A stretch of 64,000 nucleotides of DNA from Limisphaerales bacterium (lineage in GTDB: Bacteria; Verrucomicrobiota; Verrucomicrobiia; Limisphaerales; AAA164-E04), in NCBI GenBank assembly GCA_024761205.1, contig JAMASS010000010.1, positions 1 to 64,000 of the forward strand. Reading direction: 5' to 3'. Position numbers and translations under genes: made by a program. Under the pieces are notes generated by a model. The model was given only the letters and a program-made list of their open reading frames with translations. It made no database searches and had not been told where the DNA came from. Below are positions 54,014-62,604 of this stretch, piece by piece. The stretch's first letter is position 1, and the number at the start of each line of letters is the position of its first letter.

Positions 54014-54125
54014 GCGGTGAAAAAAATCACCGCAATCCAAAGCGCCGTCACGGTACAAAGAATCTTACAAAGTGCCGAAAGGTTCTGAAGGCCGCGATTC
54101 TTCGCCGCTTTGGATTTCAGGCGAT
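54014..54125. repeat. Nested palindromic repeat
   Basis: Starts with GCGGTGA-AAAAAA-TCACCGC (54014-54033). A larger inverted pair follows: AATCCAAAGCGCCG at about 54034-54047 against CGCCGCTTTGGATT at about 54103-54116. The left hairpin recurs inverted at 62016-62033 as GCGGTGA-TTTT-TCACCGC, with the flanking GGGGAAA shared. The right part is akin to the hairpins at 36468 and 49987. Confidence 0.65.
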
Positions 54126-54169
54126 GTTGGGGCTCTCAAGGCATCCGTTTGCTATGAGTCAGGCCTGTC

Positions 54170-54913
54170 TGTTGGGTCTTGTCGAAGGGTTTCTTCGGAA
54201 GCCAATTCCCAGTTGCGGTCATGGGCAAGGGTGAACGTGAGGCCGTGAGCCAAACCACGAATCCGTATCGTGGCGCGGGTGTGGCCAGGTCGATTGGTTT
54301 GAAGTTTAGACTGTTGGCGCGATGATTTTGGTTTGATGATCAAGCACAACGAAGTTTCCGGTGAGGCGTCGTCCGCTGTTCTCGCCTCGTTTGATGGTTG
54401 TCTTGAGGCCGAATCCGAGTACGACAACATGTAGCGTCCGTTCAGCGTCACTCGGTTCTGTGTCGACTAAGACCTCTCCGGCATTCCAAGCGCCCGCGAG
54501 GTGTTTCTCTAGTCGATTGCTGGTTTGGAAGCGGTTGTCGCTGAAAGAACCCCTTCCATTCGTAGCCATTTACAAAAAATCCTGGGGTATAGACCGAACG
54601 CATTTGGTGAAAGGCCTGATAGTCGTATTGCCGCTGAGTGAATTTTTGAGAGGCGAACGGGTCTTTCCATCCGAGCTGATCCCAGTAGTTGACGTGAAAA
54701 ACCATAGGGACAACCGATTTCCAAAGTCCCGGATGTTCTGTGAGAGAACCGACCCACCGCTCTGCAGGAGGACAGCTACTGCATCCCTGAGAGGTATTAG
54801 AGTTCGATCAATTGGGCGCCTTTGTCGGAGGATTTGGCCTCAACGAGACCCTCGACGGTTTGGGTGCAACTCGTCGCTAGCAAAAGGGTCGGGAGGACCA
54901 TGAGGTATCTCAT
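54170..54913 (-). pseudogene. Broken DUF1223 secreted thioredoxin-like protein
   Basis: From ATG 54913 a lipoprotein-like leader MRYLMVLPTLLLATSCTQTV and KSSDKGAQLIEL. A one-base shift then gives TSQGCSSCPPAERWVGSLTE, with the CSSC site of DUF1223, followed by HPGLWKSVVPMVFHVNYWDQ, LGWKDPFASQKFTQRQYDYQ and YTPGFFVNGYEWKGFF. A further shift leads to VVVLGFGLKTTIKRGENSGR and RLTGNFVVLDHQTKI, and a last one to VVWLTASRSPLPMTATGNWL. All parts of the family occur in order, so the gene was complete before three indels. DUF1223 proteins are thioredoxin-fold, of unknown role. Confidence 0.9.
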
Positions 54914-55175
54914 GCTAGCGTGACGGTGTTACGGCGTGGCTTATTCCCTGTCGAATCTCTTTGAAATCTGGTGGGGTGAGACTCCGTCGAGCCGCTATCG
55001 CCGAAGGCTATTGGATATAGCAAATGGCCTCTATTTCCCCGAGCGGGGAGCCTGGGAACGGGATTTCCGGCCTCCTTCGCATCGCTTGCGGAGGACGGGG
55101 CGGCTCAAGAGAGACTCTCACGCCTCACCGTTTCACTTGCGCTGAATCAGAAAGCGAAGAGGATAGCTGTTGACA

Positions 55176-55467
55176 ATGACCACTCTCAACCGACTGCTCA
55201 AGAAAGTGCGCGCTTGCACGATTTGTCGGGAGCACTTGTTACTAGGTCCCCTGCCGTGTTGAGTTGTCGAGCCACCGCAAAACTCTTGATTGTCTCAGCC
55301 AAGCTCTAGGGACGCGCGTCCATGAGTCTGGCATCGCGTGGGGCGATTCCAGCGGCGGGTGCTTACGGCAGTGGATGGATATCTCAAAAAAGAAGTTCTA
55401 CGAACACCCTTCGATTGCGATGATGCCTATGGGATGCTGGTATCCGGGAAAGGGTAGGGCATCCTGA
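55176..55467 (+). pseudogene. Broken and truncated uracil-DNA glycosylase-like protein
   Basis: From ATG 55176: MTTLNRLLKKVRACTICREH then LLLGPLP. A frame change leads to ATAKLLIVSQALGTRVHESG, IAWGDSSGGCLRQWMDISKK and KFYEHPSIAMMPMGCWYPGK G. This matches the uracil-DNA glycosylase-like family of about 190 residues that has LIVGQAPGxxVHxSGxPWxDxSGxRLRxW, FYDxxxxAIxPMGFCYPG. The Gly-Pro of motif I (QAPG) reads QALG. The C-terminal third is missing. The normal product would remove or bind uracil in DNA. Confidence 0.85.
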
Positions 55468-55559
55468 TAAGTTTCCGGAAACTTAGGCTGTGCTAGGTTC
55501 CATCTTTCTGCTTTGGGTTGCCTCTGCGGCGGCGGCGTTTCAAAATTCAACCCAGGACT

Positions 55560-55830
55560 GAAAACGCGGCGGCCGGAGGGTTTGCCCTTGTATCCGCCAG
55601 TTCAACCAAGCCGGGATCGGTGGCTTGATTTCTCGCCTGAGACGCCCCCGCAAAGCAAAGCGGCGGCCTCAAGATCGCCGGGTTTCAGGACGACATCTCC
55701 CGCTCCTCACGGGAGGTGTCGGACCCCGCCTTGATCCAACGTTTCGGCCCTTCATGAACGCCCCCCAACAAACCGATTTTATCCGTGCTTTCCGAAAATG
55801 ATTTTTCGGCAGATAGTATAAAGACGGCGG
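55560..55830 (-). repeat. Dispersed degenerate repeat, copy B
   Basis: The inverted partner of 23968-24335. Read on the minus strand from about 55830 it has TATACTATCTGCCGAAAAAT, the palindrome CCGAAAAATCATTTTCGG, GGGCGTTCATGAAGGGCCGA, GCTTTGCTTTGCGGGG, GAGAAATCAAGCC and GGGCAAACCCTCCGGC in the same order as copy A. Spacing varies by a few bases. Confidence 0.65.
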
Positions 55831-56220
55831 CCTCGCACCGTGAAGGGAGTGCACGGCTGAGCGGCGTCAAGCCGCTGCTCGCGCAGATGCCGGGCATCCG
55901 GCTGACTTTGGTGGTCGGTCAAACCGCACAAAGGCATTGCTTGCCCGATGGGGGTGAATCCGGTGTTACCGGCACAGTGAAGCGGTGGCCGGAATTTTTG
56001 CTGGGATTACTTCCCACTGCCGCATGTTGGTTCAGTCTCACTAGGCCGACGGCATAAATGTCTGACTGAACGGCTGCTGGTCGGTAGGCTACGGGATAGA
56101 AAATTGAGCGGGTGCGAAGAATCGATTGGAAATGGTCGATCAGCTGTTTGCGGCTCATCCCCATAAGACGGTCGTGTTCCTCGGCCTTTGTCGGAGCCCA
56201 TGTTCATGGCGGGGTCATAC
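55831..56220. other. Decayed DNA, unrecognised scrap on minus strand
   Basis: No gene can be supported. A minus-strand frame at about 56200-55920 reads EEHDRLMGMSRKQLIDHFQS and ILRTRSIFYPVAYRPAAVQS, which looks protein-like but has no recognisable family and no start of its own. Confidence 0.35.
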
Positions 56221-56224
56221 AGGG

Positions 56225-56465
56225 TCGTCTCTGCGTGGGATATTCATGGTTGTCTCCATGTCTTTGTGGGGATGCATGGGGAAGCTGCCACCGGGTTTGA
56301 TGGTGTCATTTTTCATGGCACGAAGTGATTGGAAACCCATATGTTCGGGGTTCAAATAATCGGCAAATGAGAAGGTGAACCTTGCATGCAATCAGCCGTG
56401 TTCGGCTTGGCCGAGTTCGGAGGCCGGGCGTTTGTTAAAAAAATGGCGACCCACAACAAAGGGCC
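56225..56465 (-). pseudogene. N-terminal relic of a pirin family protein
   Basis: The minus strand reads RPASELGQAEHG, then TGA where relatives have Trp, then LHARFTFSFADYLNPEHMGF, QSLRAMKNDTIKPGGSFPMH and PHKDMETTMNI. This is the metal-binding opening of the pirin cupin (W-L-D-x-R-H-T-F-S-F, H-M-G-F, G-G-G-F-x-x-H-P-H-R-D-M-E). The HxH...E ligands of the site are visible, but the frame stops soon after and the C-terminal cupin is gone. Confidence 0.85.
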
Positions 56466-56501
56466 ACCATTGCAATTTTGATTCAGGATGCTTGGAAACA
56501 G

Positions 56502-56900
56502 TCAGCGTTGGTAGCGCATCAAGTAATAAGCGTTTAATTTCTTGTACGCTTCATGGGCCTTGCGATCGCCGTTGGCCATCGGACCACCGAGCTCCTTCTG
56601 AACGTAGCGGAGGTTACTCATATTTTCCGAGGCGTTCTTGCCGCCTGACTTGATGGCAATGTCGACCGCCGCCATGTAGTTGCCCCTGTCCAAGGCAGCA
56701 TTGATTCGGTCAAAAGTGGACTGCCCTGCCTTTTTGGAGGCGGTTTTCTTTTTGCTCGCCTTGGGTGCGGCTGCCTCTTGGGTGATGGGTTCGGCACTTT
56801 CGCTTGCTGTCTCGTCGCCGCCACAGCCGATCAACGCCGTGGAGAGGGTGAAGGCCAAGAGTGCGACGAGGCCATTTTTACAATTTATCGCTTTTTTCAT
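56502..56900 (-). CDS. Putative lipoprotein
   Basis: A 132-residue protein with a lipoprotein signal: basic start MKKAINCKNG, hydrophobic core LVALLAFTLSTALIGC with the Cys at about residue 26 as lipid site (lipobox LIGC). A disordered E/A/K segment follows (ETASESAEPITQEAAAPKAS then KKKTASKKAGQ). The C-terminal 65 residues are helical: FDRINAALDRGNYMAAVDIA, LRYVQKELGGPMANGDRKAH and KKLNAYYLMRYQR. The helical end is TPR-like. Family unknown. The pseudopilin gene upstream on the same strand ends 36 bases before its start, so the two may be co-transcribed. Confidence 0.7.
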   Translation of the reverse strand: MKKAINCKNGLVALLAFTLSTALIGCGGDETASESAEPITQEAAAPKASKKKTASKKAGQSTFDRINAALDRGNYMAAVDIAIKSGGKNASENMSNLRYVQKELGGPMANGDRKAHEAYKKLNAYYLMRYQR

Positions 56901-56936
56901 CGCTTGCCGGTTGTTCTCGTTTCCGGAGTCGGGAGC

Positions 56937-57854
56937 CTACCATCCGCCTTTCTCACTCCCGGGCATCCAGTAAAGATCGTTGGGGAGTTCGTCCGGTTGA
57001 TGGGGGAAGCTGTTCGCCGGTTCCAGCTGAGGACCATTCCTAATGGCGCCCTTTCCGACCATCAAGTAAAATTCTCGGAAGGTCATATTGACCGCATGTC
57101 CACCGATGGCGCCCACCGTCGAACGTCCGCCAACGTCCGTTCTGCTATTTTTGGGAATTGAGGCGCTGTGGCGTTGGGAGATGCCTTCGTCAGGGCGGTT
57201 GCCGGCGTCATTGAAAAGGAAGGGCCAGTTTTCATCCGTTTCCCATTGGATGAGGTTGGTCGGTCGAAGGTCGGTGGATTTATAGGTCTTGAAGGGCCCG
57301 CCCGGAGAGCTGCCGCCGCTACGGCTGCCATGACCGCCGACAAAACCATTCCAGGTGTAGCTGGTGATCTTGACGTTGCGTTGGAGATAATCGTTGCGCT
57401 TCCGACCGCGAGACTCCGCGCGGTCCTTGGGGCAAATCATGATTTTTTCCGTGCTGAGAATGTTCCCCAGTTGGCCGAGGCGGAATGCTTCTCGCTGAAG
57501 TTCGAGCTGCGTCTCGAGATTCGCTATGGATGTCGAGGATGCTCGTCCGTCACTCATAATACTGCTGTAGGCCCAGCTATCCTTGAGCGTGCCCCAGGCA
57601 GGATAGGGCAGGTACTCTTCGTTATCGCCCGCAAACATGAGCGTCGCGAGCATGATTTGCTTGGTATTGTTGAAATCGATGGCGTTTTGCGCCTTGTCTT
57701 TCGCCTTGGAGAGCGCGGGCAAGAGCATGCCGGCCAAGATAGCGATAATGGCGATCACCACGAGCAACTCAATGAGCGTAAACGCTCTCCAAACGTGGCG
57801 CGCCTGACTTCCCGGAATGGGTGGGGAATGGGTGGGGAATGGGTGGTATTTCAT
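56937..57854 (-). CDS. Pseudopilin-like secreted protein (second copy)
   Basis: A 305-residue protein with a prepilin leader of about 24 residues ([23 protein letters not shown]) before [20 protein letters not shown] and [20 protein letters not shown]. The residue before F is Ala rather than the usual Gly, which may slow cleavage. The mature part has [40 protein letters not shown] and [20 protein letters not shown]. Near the end [19 protein letters not shown] stands in for the H-x9-DG signature. It resembles the protein at 30564-31427 only in leader and general plan. Its role is unknown; it may belong to the same secretion route. Confidence 0.82.
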   Translation of the reverse strand: MKYHPFPTHSPPIPGSQARHVWRAFTLIELLVVIAIIAILAGMLLPALSKAKDKAQNAIDFNNTKQIMLATLMFAGDNEEYLPYPAWGTLKDSWAYSSIMSDGRASSTSIANLETQLELQREAFRLGQLGNILSTEKIMICPKDRAESRGRKRNDYLQRNVKITSYTWNGFVGGHGSRSGGSSPGGPFKTYKSTDLRPTNLIQWETDENWPFLFNDAGNRPDEGISQRHSASIPKNSRTDVGGRSTVGAIGGHAVNMTFREFYLMVGKGAIRNGPQLEPANSFPHQPDELPNDLYWMPGSEKGGW

Positions 57855-58066
57855 TGTATTACCGTTATTTTGGTTAAGTGTGAATTGATGAAATCAGAGG
57901 CTGATCCGGTGGTTTGGTCAATCTCTTTGTCCGGTGAGCGGATGTGTTTTTAAGCGCACACCAAGATTGGATTCTGCCTGTTTTTTCGGGTGTCTTGATC
58001 AAAAGGCAGCAGAGAAATGGCACCTTCAACCGGCCGGCACGGTGGATCGCCGGCTGCCGCCCGGCT

Positions 58067-58828
58067 TTAACGGAGGCCGTCAAAGCGAAATCCGGTCACC
58101 TTGCCGTTGGCCACTGCGAGCCGTTCCAAGATATCGGGGCCGGGTGCGGCCGTCGTGATCTTCCAGATGTAGGTCGCTCCGTTGGCTGACTTGAGGACGT
58201 CGAGATAAATGGGGGTGTAGCCGCTGCTTAGTCGATTTTTTAACCCAAATTGCAGTTTGCTGAATTCAAAAGGATTGACCGTTAGTTGCTCGAGCAGCGA
58301 TTTGTCGGCCACGCCTTCAAGCGGTTTGACGGATCCGGTGAGTAACGATTGGATCACGGCCTGGCTGAGCTGTTCGGCGCGAGGATCCGGGTTTGTTGAT
58401 GTCTTGTTGGGCGGCGGACTGGGCTTAATGGGCTTTTCTGCGGCTGGTGCGGTTGTGGTGGACTTGGTTGCGCTTTTTTGGGGAGGAGGAGTCTTGGTAG
58501 CGGTGTCCGCAGAGGCCGGCAGTTGGGGCTTGACCGCTTCGGCAAGCAGTGCCTTGAGCTGCTCAATCTCGGCTTGCAGCGCTTGGGTTGGCTCTGGATT
58601 CACCGGAGGCGGATTCCTTGAAGCCAGGTTGGGAACCAGGGCCGCCCCGCTCGATATCGCCAGGGCCACTCCCAAAACCGTCCAGCAGGGCGCGGTGCTT
58701 TTGATGCCTTCCCAGTCCGGCCAGGCCGTGGCGATGGCGCGGTTCATCCGCTGGATGTGCAAGGTGGCCCAAACCAGACCTGCGCTCGCTGTCACTAAGG
58801 CGGCGCTCAGAAAAACCAATCCTATCAT
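58067..58828 (-). CDS. Membrane-anchored protein with proline-rich linker
   Basis: A 253-residue protein. N-terminal hydrophobic helix (IGLVFLSAALVTASAGLVWA), short loop, and a second helix (CWTVLGVALAISSGAALVPN). A leucine-rich helix (LQAEIEQLKALLAEAVKP) and a linker of about 50 residues rich in P, T, K and S follow. The C-terminal domain of about 90 residues (AEQLSQAVIQSLLTGSVKPL to the end) has mixed structure with KLQFGLKNRLSSGYTPIYLD and TAAPGPDILERLAVANGKVT. No family is recognised. The C-terminal domain is most likely outside the cytoplasm if both helices span the membrane twice and return, or inside otherwise; the topology is not clear. Confidence 0.6.
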   Translation of the reverse strand: MIGLVFLSAALVTASAGLVWATLHIQRMNRAIATAWPDWEGIKSTAPCWTVLGVALAISSGAALVPNLASRNPPPVNPEPTQALQAEIEQLKALLAEAVKPQLPASADTATKTPPPQKSATKSTTTAPAAEKPIKPSPPPNKTSTNPDPRAEQLSQAVIQSLLTGSVKPLEGVADKSLLEQLTVNPFEFSKLQFGLKNRLSSGYTPIYLDVLKSANGATYIWKITTAAPGPDILERLAVANGKVTGFRFDGLR

Positions 58829-58862
58829 GTCGTGAATTTGTCCAATTGCTGAGTCGGTGTGA

Positions 58863-59100
58863 TCAGCGCAATCTCAATGAAGAACGCTGCGCCTTCGCAA
58901 GGACGACCCCGAACGCGGATAGTGCCATCATGAGTTCGATCAACTGCTTGGAGATCGCCAGCCCCACAAGGCCGTTCCCGCCGAATTGACGGGTGGCGGA
59001 CGCGTCGTCAGGCGCGAGGTTGTCAAAGATTATCCGTTGCTTGTCACTGGATATCCCAATACCGGAATCCTTGACCTCGATCAATATGGGAAACACGTTT
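58863..59100 (-). pseudogene. C-terminal relic of a sensor histidine kinase (HATPase_c)
   Basis: The frame reads [40 protein letters not shown] and [15 protein letters not shown]. These are the N/G boxes of the kinase ATP-binding domain: VxDTGIGI, IFxxFxQxDxSTTRxFGGTGLGLAIS. The N box and the whole N-terminal half are missing upstream, and the last part ([20 protein letters not shown]) is degraded. It lies 34 bases before the gene at 58067-58828. A receiver-domain relic survives at 31.7 kb. Confidence 0.75.
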
Positions 59101-59199
59101 TTGTCCGATCCCTGGGATACTGCACTCGGCGCCGATCCTATTCAGAAGTTCGCCGAATCTCTTTTCGGGATCTGCCGCACAGAGACCACAGCAGGGTGA

Positions 59200-59992
59200 G
59201 ATCAGGTTATGATACTACTGGTTATTGGGGCTGGCCGGATTTTGAATATTACAGCCAGATGATGGCTGCAGACTGCGGTACACGGATCTTTTCGATAAGT
59301 ATAAAGGCAGATATGTTGTGCTGCTTGATATAGATGCCGCCGACATCTCCAACGGCAAGAGTTGGGTGGTCGATACGTACCGGAGCGTTTGGTTTTGGAA
59401 CACTGACAGAGTGACGTTATCCATTTCCAGCAGTTATAGTATGAGGAATGCGTGGGCCACGTATTATACCTGGAAAGAATGGATTAGCAGGCTGGTATGG
59501 AAGGATCAGATGCTGCGGGAAGGCTTTCCTATTGAGGAAATCGAGAAAGCGGTGGCGGAAACACAAGCGATGGAAGAGGCGACGGATCAAGCAGATTTTG
59601 GCAACGTTTATGAATCAGTGGAGTTGCTGCCTTTGGATCGAAGGCAAGGAATTAGTCAATGCGCTGACTTCGCTGGAGTTTGACTTGGCCGCCACATTGC
59701 AGATACCGGGGTATGACCCCTTAGGCATGGTGCTGAAGGGCGAACGCCTGCTAACGAACTCCGAGCTGCCCAAGCCCGCTACTAGGGCGAGCCGCAACCG
59801 TCACTTCAAGAGCGACTATTGGATGGCGTGGTATCAAGCGGTAACAGGTATGATGACGCCGGTAACGTGATCGGCATAAAAAGAAAATTCACCCCGAAGC
59901 CGCGGCCTGAATTGCTGCCGGTGGAGGAGCGGATGGAGCGGTTTTGGGAGGTGTTGAAGCAACGGGAGGAGAGTCAAGGCGGCTACGAATGA
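59200..59992 (+). pseudogene. Unrecognised frameshifted gene
   Basis: Consecutive plus-strand frames form a coherent protein of about 260 residues with indels. Pieces in order: GYWGWPDFEYYSQMMAADC; LRYTDLFDKYKGRYVVLLDI; DAADISNGKSWVVDTYRSVW; SMRNAWATYYTWKEWISRLV; GFPIEEIEKAVAETQAMEEA; then NALTSLEFDLAATLQIPGYD, PLGMVLKGERLLTNSELPKP and SDYWMAWYQAVTG; finally GIKRKFTPKPRPELLPVEER MERFWEVLKQ. I do not recognise a family. The aromatic-rich helices and clean stretches show that it was a real gene. Confidence 0.55.
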
Positions 59993-60335
59993 ATCCTCGC
60001 ATTGTTTGATGGCATGATATTCGAGGAAGTTGCCCCGGCGTTTTCGGAGTTTCGCTTCACCTAATTTCGGCCGATTAAGGTTAGCCTCAGTAGGGGATGA
60101 CATGGAAATTGAAAAAGGGTTTTGGAGAAAGATTCCAGAGAAACCCAGCAGATAACTTGATCATGCCAGTGAGAATAATTAGGCTGAGTTCAGTGGCAAC
60201 TTTCACATTCGGGTCGTGGTCTCCGTCCAATTCCGTTTCTCCAAGACAGCGATGCCTATAATGAAGTTGAGAAAGATGTGGAGTAATGTCAATTTTGGTC
60301 GGTCGAGCCGCAGTCAAGTTGCGCGGGGCATTTAA
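59993..60335. other. Intergenic region upstream of the FHA gene
   Basis: About 340 bases with no gene motif on either strand. It should hold the FHA gene promoter. Nothing further is visible. Confidence 0.4.
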
Positions 60336-60338
60336 GTG

Positions 60339-60968
60339 ATGATCGAATTACATTATTTGACTTGGGATGGGAATGCGCACTCGAAAGTGCTGCCACTGGG
60401 GCGCAGCTCGCTTGGCCGGACGGCCGACAATGACATTGCTATCAATGAATTGAGCATCTCCGCCCATCATTGTGAGTTTGAAGTGGTGGCGGATAAAGTG
60501 ATTGTCCGTGATCTTGACTCTGCCAGTGGGACTTTTCTTGATGGACAACTCGTGAGCGAGGCAGTTGTTGTTCCCGGACAAACATTGAATCTAGGAACTT
60601 TCGCGATCCGTATTGCAGCGCCCGCCGATGAAAGCCCGCGGAAACGCTCCTCGGGTTCGTTAACTTCCAGGCCACCGAGACAACTGGGCGATGGAACCTA
60701 CAGCTGCATGTGTCACGAGGCGGTTCGGGCTGCATTTGAGTGTGACCGGTGTTTTAATTTGTTCTGCCTTGAGTGTTTTGACGGCGAGAATCACGATGCT
60801 AGTGATCGCCGTTGTCCGCTGTGTGGCGACGAACTTCGGGGCCTTGATTGGTCAGGGATGGAGAGAACGACTAAAGATGTGGTTCGAGATCTTTTACCGG
60901 CTGAGGTGAAGAAAGTTCTCCGCTATTGGCAGCAAGTGAAAAACTGGCGGAGTGAAAAGGATGAGTGA
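60339..60968 (+). CDS. FHA domain protein with zinc-binding module
   Basis: A protein of 209 residues; start either ATG 60339 or the GTG just before it. Residues 1-90 are a forkhead-associated domain: SSLGRTADNDIAINELSISA HHCEFEV (Gly-Arg, Ser and His that bind phosphothreonine), then VIVRDLDSASGTFLDGQLVS and PGQTLNLGTFAIRI. A Ser/Arg/Pro linker leads to a Cys-rich module at about 120-165: YSCMCHEAVRAAFECDRCFN, LFCLECFDGENHDASDRRCP LCG, four or more C-x2-C pairs in a B-box or double-zinc arrangement. The C-terminal 45 residues are a charged helix. No membrane helix is seen, so it should be a cytoplasmic adaptor that reads Ser/Thr phosphorylation. No Hanks-type kinase is present in the window. 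Confidence 0.85.
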   Translation: MIELHYLTWDGNAHSKVLPLGRSSLGRTADNDIAINELSISAHHCEFEVVADKVIVRDLDSASGTFLDGQLVSEAVVVPGQTLNLGTFAIRIAAPADESPRKRSSGSLTSRPPRQLGDGTYSCMCHEAVRAAFECDRCFNLFCLECFDGENHDASDRRCPLCGDELRGLDWSGMERTTKDVVRDLLPAEVKKVLRYWQQVKNWRSEKDE

Positions 60969-61369
60969 CGGGAAGCAATATTTTGGAGACCGTTACCCGA
61001 CCTTTGGTTTGCGGTGTTTGAAGCGGCGTGGCTTAGCCTTGAGGCGAAGGCGCCCAGGGTTTTTTCAATGATTCCAAGTATCGCCACGACGCCCAAGCTG
61101 AGGGAAATAAGCGCTTTGATTGCCATGGGATGTGCTTTCTATGATGACCGAATTATTCGGTAATGATGTCATTTGTGTAATCGGGGAGCCAATTTCAGCA
61201 ATAACAGGCCGGGTTTTTGGTCTGAGAGTGCGGAAGATTTCAACACTTGTATGAAAAATTTGGCCGTTGGAGGAGAGGAGTCGTGGATTTTGGCAGGATG
61301 AACAGGATTTTTCTCCCTGCGCATCCTGCCGATTCAGTCCCGTCTTTGGCAGGCTTGATTGAGCACAAA
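60969..61369. other. Gap with a possible tiny membrane protein and a hairpin
   Basis: On the minus strand MAIKALISLSLGVVAILGII begins at 61126 and could be a membrane peptide of up to 67 residues that runs into the FHA 3' end; evidence for it is weak. At 61292-61330 GGCAGGATG pairs with CATCCTGCC across 21 bases, containing AACAGGAT. It lies downstream of rlpA and could act as its terminator, though no T-run follows. Confidence 0.3.
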
Positions 61370-61879
61370 CTAGCTTTCCGTTTGCACTCGGTAGAGGCGT
61401 ACGTAGATTAGCCCAAGGCGAAGATCTGCCAGGGTCTCGAACGCGGCTCGGCTCAAATCGATGATGCGTCCTTGGCGCACCAAGTGATGCGCCGGACCGC
61501 GGTCGGTTATGGTTACCTTAACGGATCGGTTTTCGTGGACTACGAGGATTTGGGTTCCAAAGCGGAAGAACCAGCTGGCGGCGGTGAGTTGGTCAGGATC
61601 GAATGGTTTTCCATTGGCCATTAAACTGCCGCGCAATTCTTCGCCGTAAAAGCTGGCGTAACCGGTGTGTTTGGGATGGATGGCCGTTCGCTCAGGTGTC
61701 AGTCGGTTCTGGCGCGGAGGGAAGCTCTGTTTCCCTTGATAGGGAACGATGCGGCTGGGGTTGGTCTGACAACCGATGATGAAGATAGTGAACAAACTCA
61801 AGATCCATGGGATCCATGAGGTGCCATCTCGCAGCGAAGAGCCTGGTGACGGCTTGTCCGTAGGGTGTGTTGTTTGCAT
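61370..61879 (-). CDS. rlpA: RlpA-like lipoprotein (septal ring lytic transglycosylase family)
   Basis: A 169-residue protein. After a hydrophilic start comes the lipoprotein signal SWIPWILSLFTIFIIGC (Cys near residue 37). The double-psi beta-barrel domain covers about 70-165: GYASFYGEELRGSLMANGKP (G-x-A-S-x-Y, catalytic-type Asp/Glu position), FDPDQLTAASWFFRFGTQIL, VKVTITDRGPAHHLVRQGRI (V-x-I-x-D-R-G-P) and IDLSRAAFETLADLRLGL. RlpA in Pseudomonas cleaves glycan strands that lack stem peptides, during daughter-cell separation; the SPOR domain found there is absent, as in many short members. It stands alone. Confidence 0.92.
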   Translation of the reverse strand: MQTTHPTDKPSPGSSLRDGTSWIPWILSLFTIFIIGCQTNPSRIVPYQGKQSFPPRQNRLTPERTAIHPKHTGYASFYGEELRGSLMANGKPFDPDQLTAASWFFRFGTQILVVHENRSVKVTITDRGPAHHLVRQGRIIDLSRAAFETLADLRLGLIYVRLYRVQTES

Positions 61880-62604
61880 CGGGTCTCCTTTGATTTGAGC
61901 CCGAAGGTCTGGCTTCGGTCAATGAGGATTCTGCCTCCTTCATTGAGGTTTCAGATGGCAGGCAGCACCTGGCGGTATTTCTTTCATCGATCCCGGATAA
62001 CGCGGGCAATGTAGTGCGGTGATTTTTCACCGCTTTCCCCACGCTCAAGACTTCCAATGCTCCACAGAATGTACAACCTTCTCGAATCAGCCTCTCGTCG
62101 TCAAATGTGGCACTTGGTATTCGGGAGGTGTTGATGGGGAATCAAGGTTCAAAGTTTAATTTGCCGAATCTGTCATCGATAGATTTTCTCAACTTGGTTT
62201 TCATTTGTCAGCTGGGAGTAACCGATCAAGGGATCATTCCGCCTGTTCCCAATGATGATGCGGCATAGAAATGAAGCTCACAGTAAGATGAGTGTGAGAA
62301 AAATGAGCCCGTAGAAGTTTTATGACCTTTTGAATTGCATCCTTGCCGGGCTCAAATTCTGCTGCTGGTTAGTAAGTGACTACAGCCCTTATGCGGGTTT
62401 AGTCGCAATCGAAGGCGGAAACTTTGATGCTTCCGTAGGCAATCCGCAGGGTATTCTTGTCGCTATACCGAGCGGGTGATTGAGTGAGTGGGAACCAAAT
62501 CGCCGGTTGGCGCTTGTAGTATTTCTGAAGACTCTAAGACCGTTAACCTTTAGGACCGGGCTGGTTAGCGTAATGTCGTCTTGACGTGTTCGCCATGTCG
62601 TTAT
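61880..62604. other. Intergenic region with one hairpin repeat
   Basis: About 725 bases without a supported gene. At 62016-62033 lies GCGGTGA-TTTT-TCACCGC, the inverted relative of 54014-54033. The remaining sequence has several stops in all frames. Confidence 0.45.

Noticed and set aside
61692-62057. 121-codon minus-strand frame overlapping rlpA
   Set aside because: It overlaps the RlpA coding region in a different frame and has no motif; RlpA is unmistakable.
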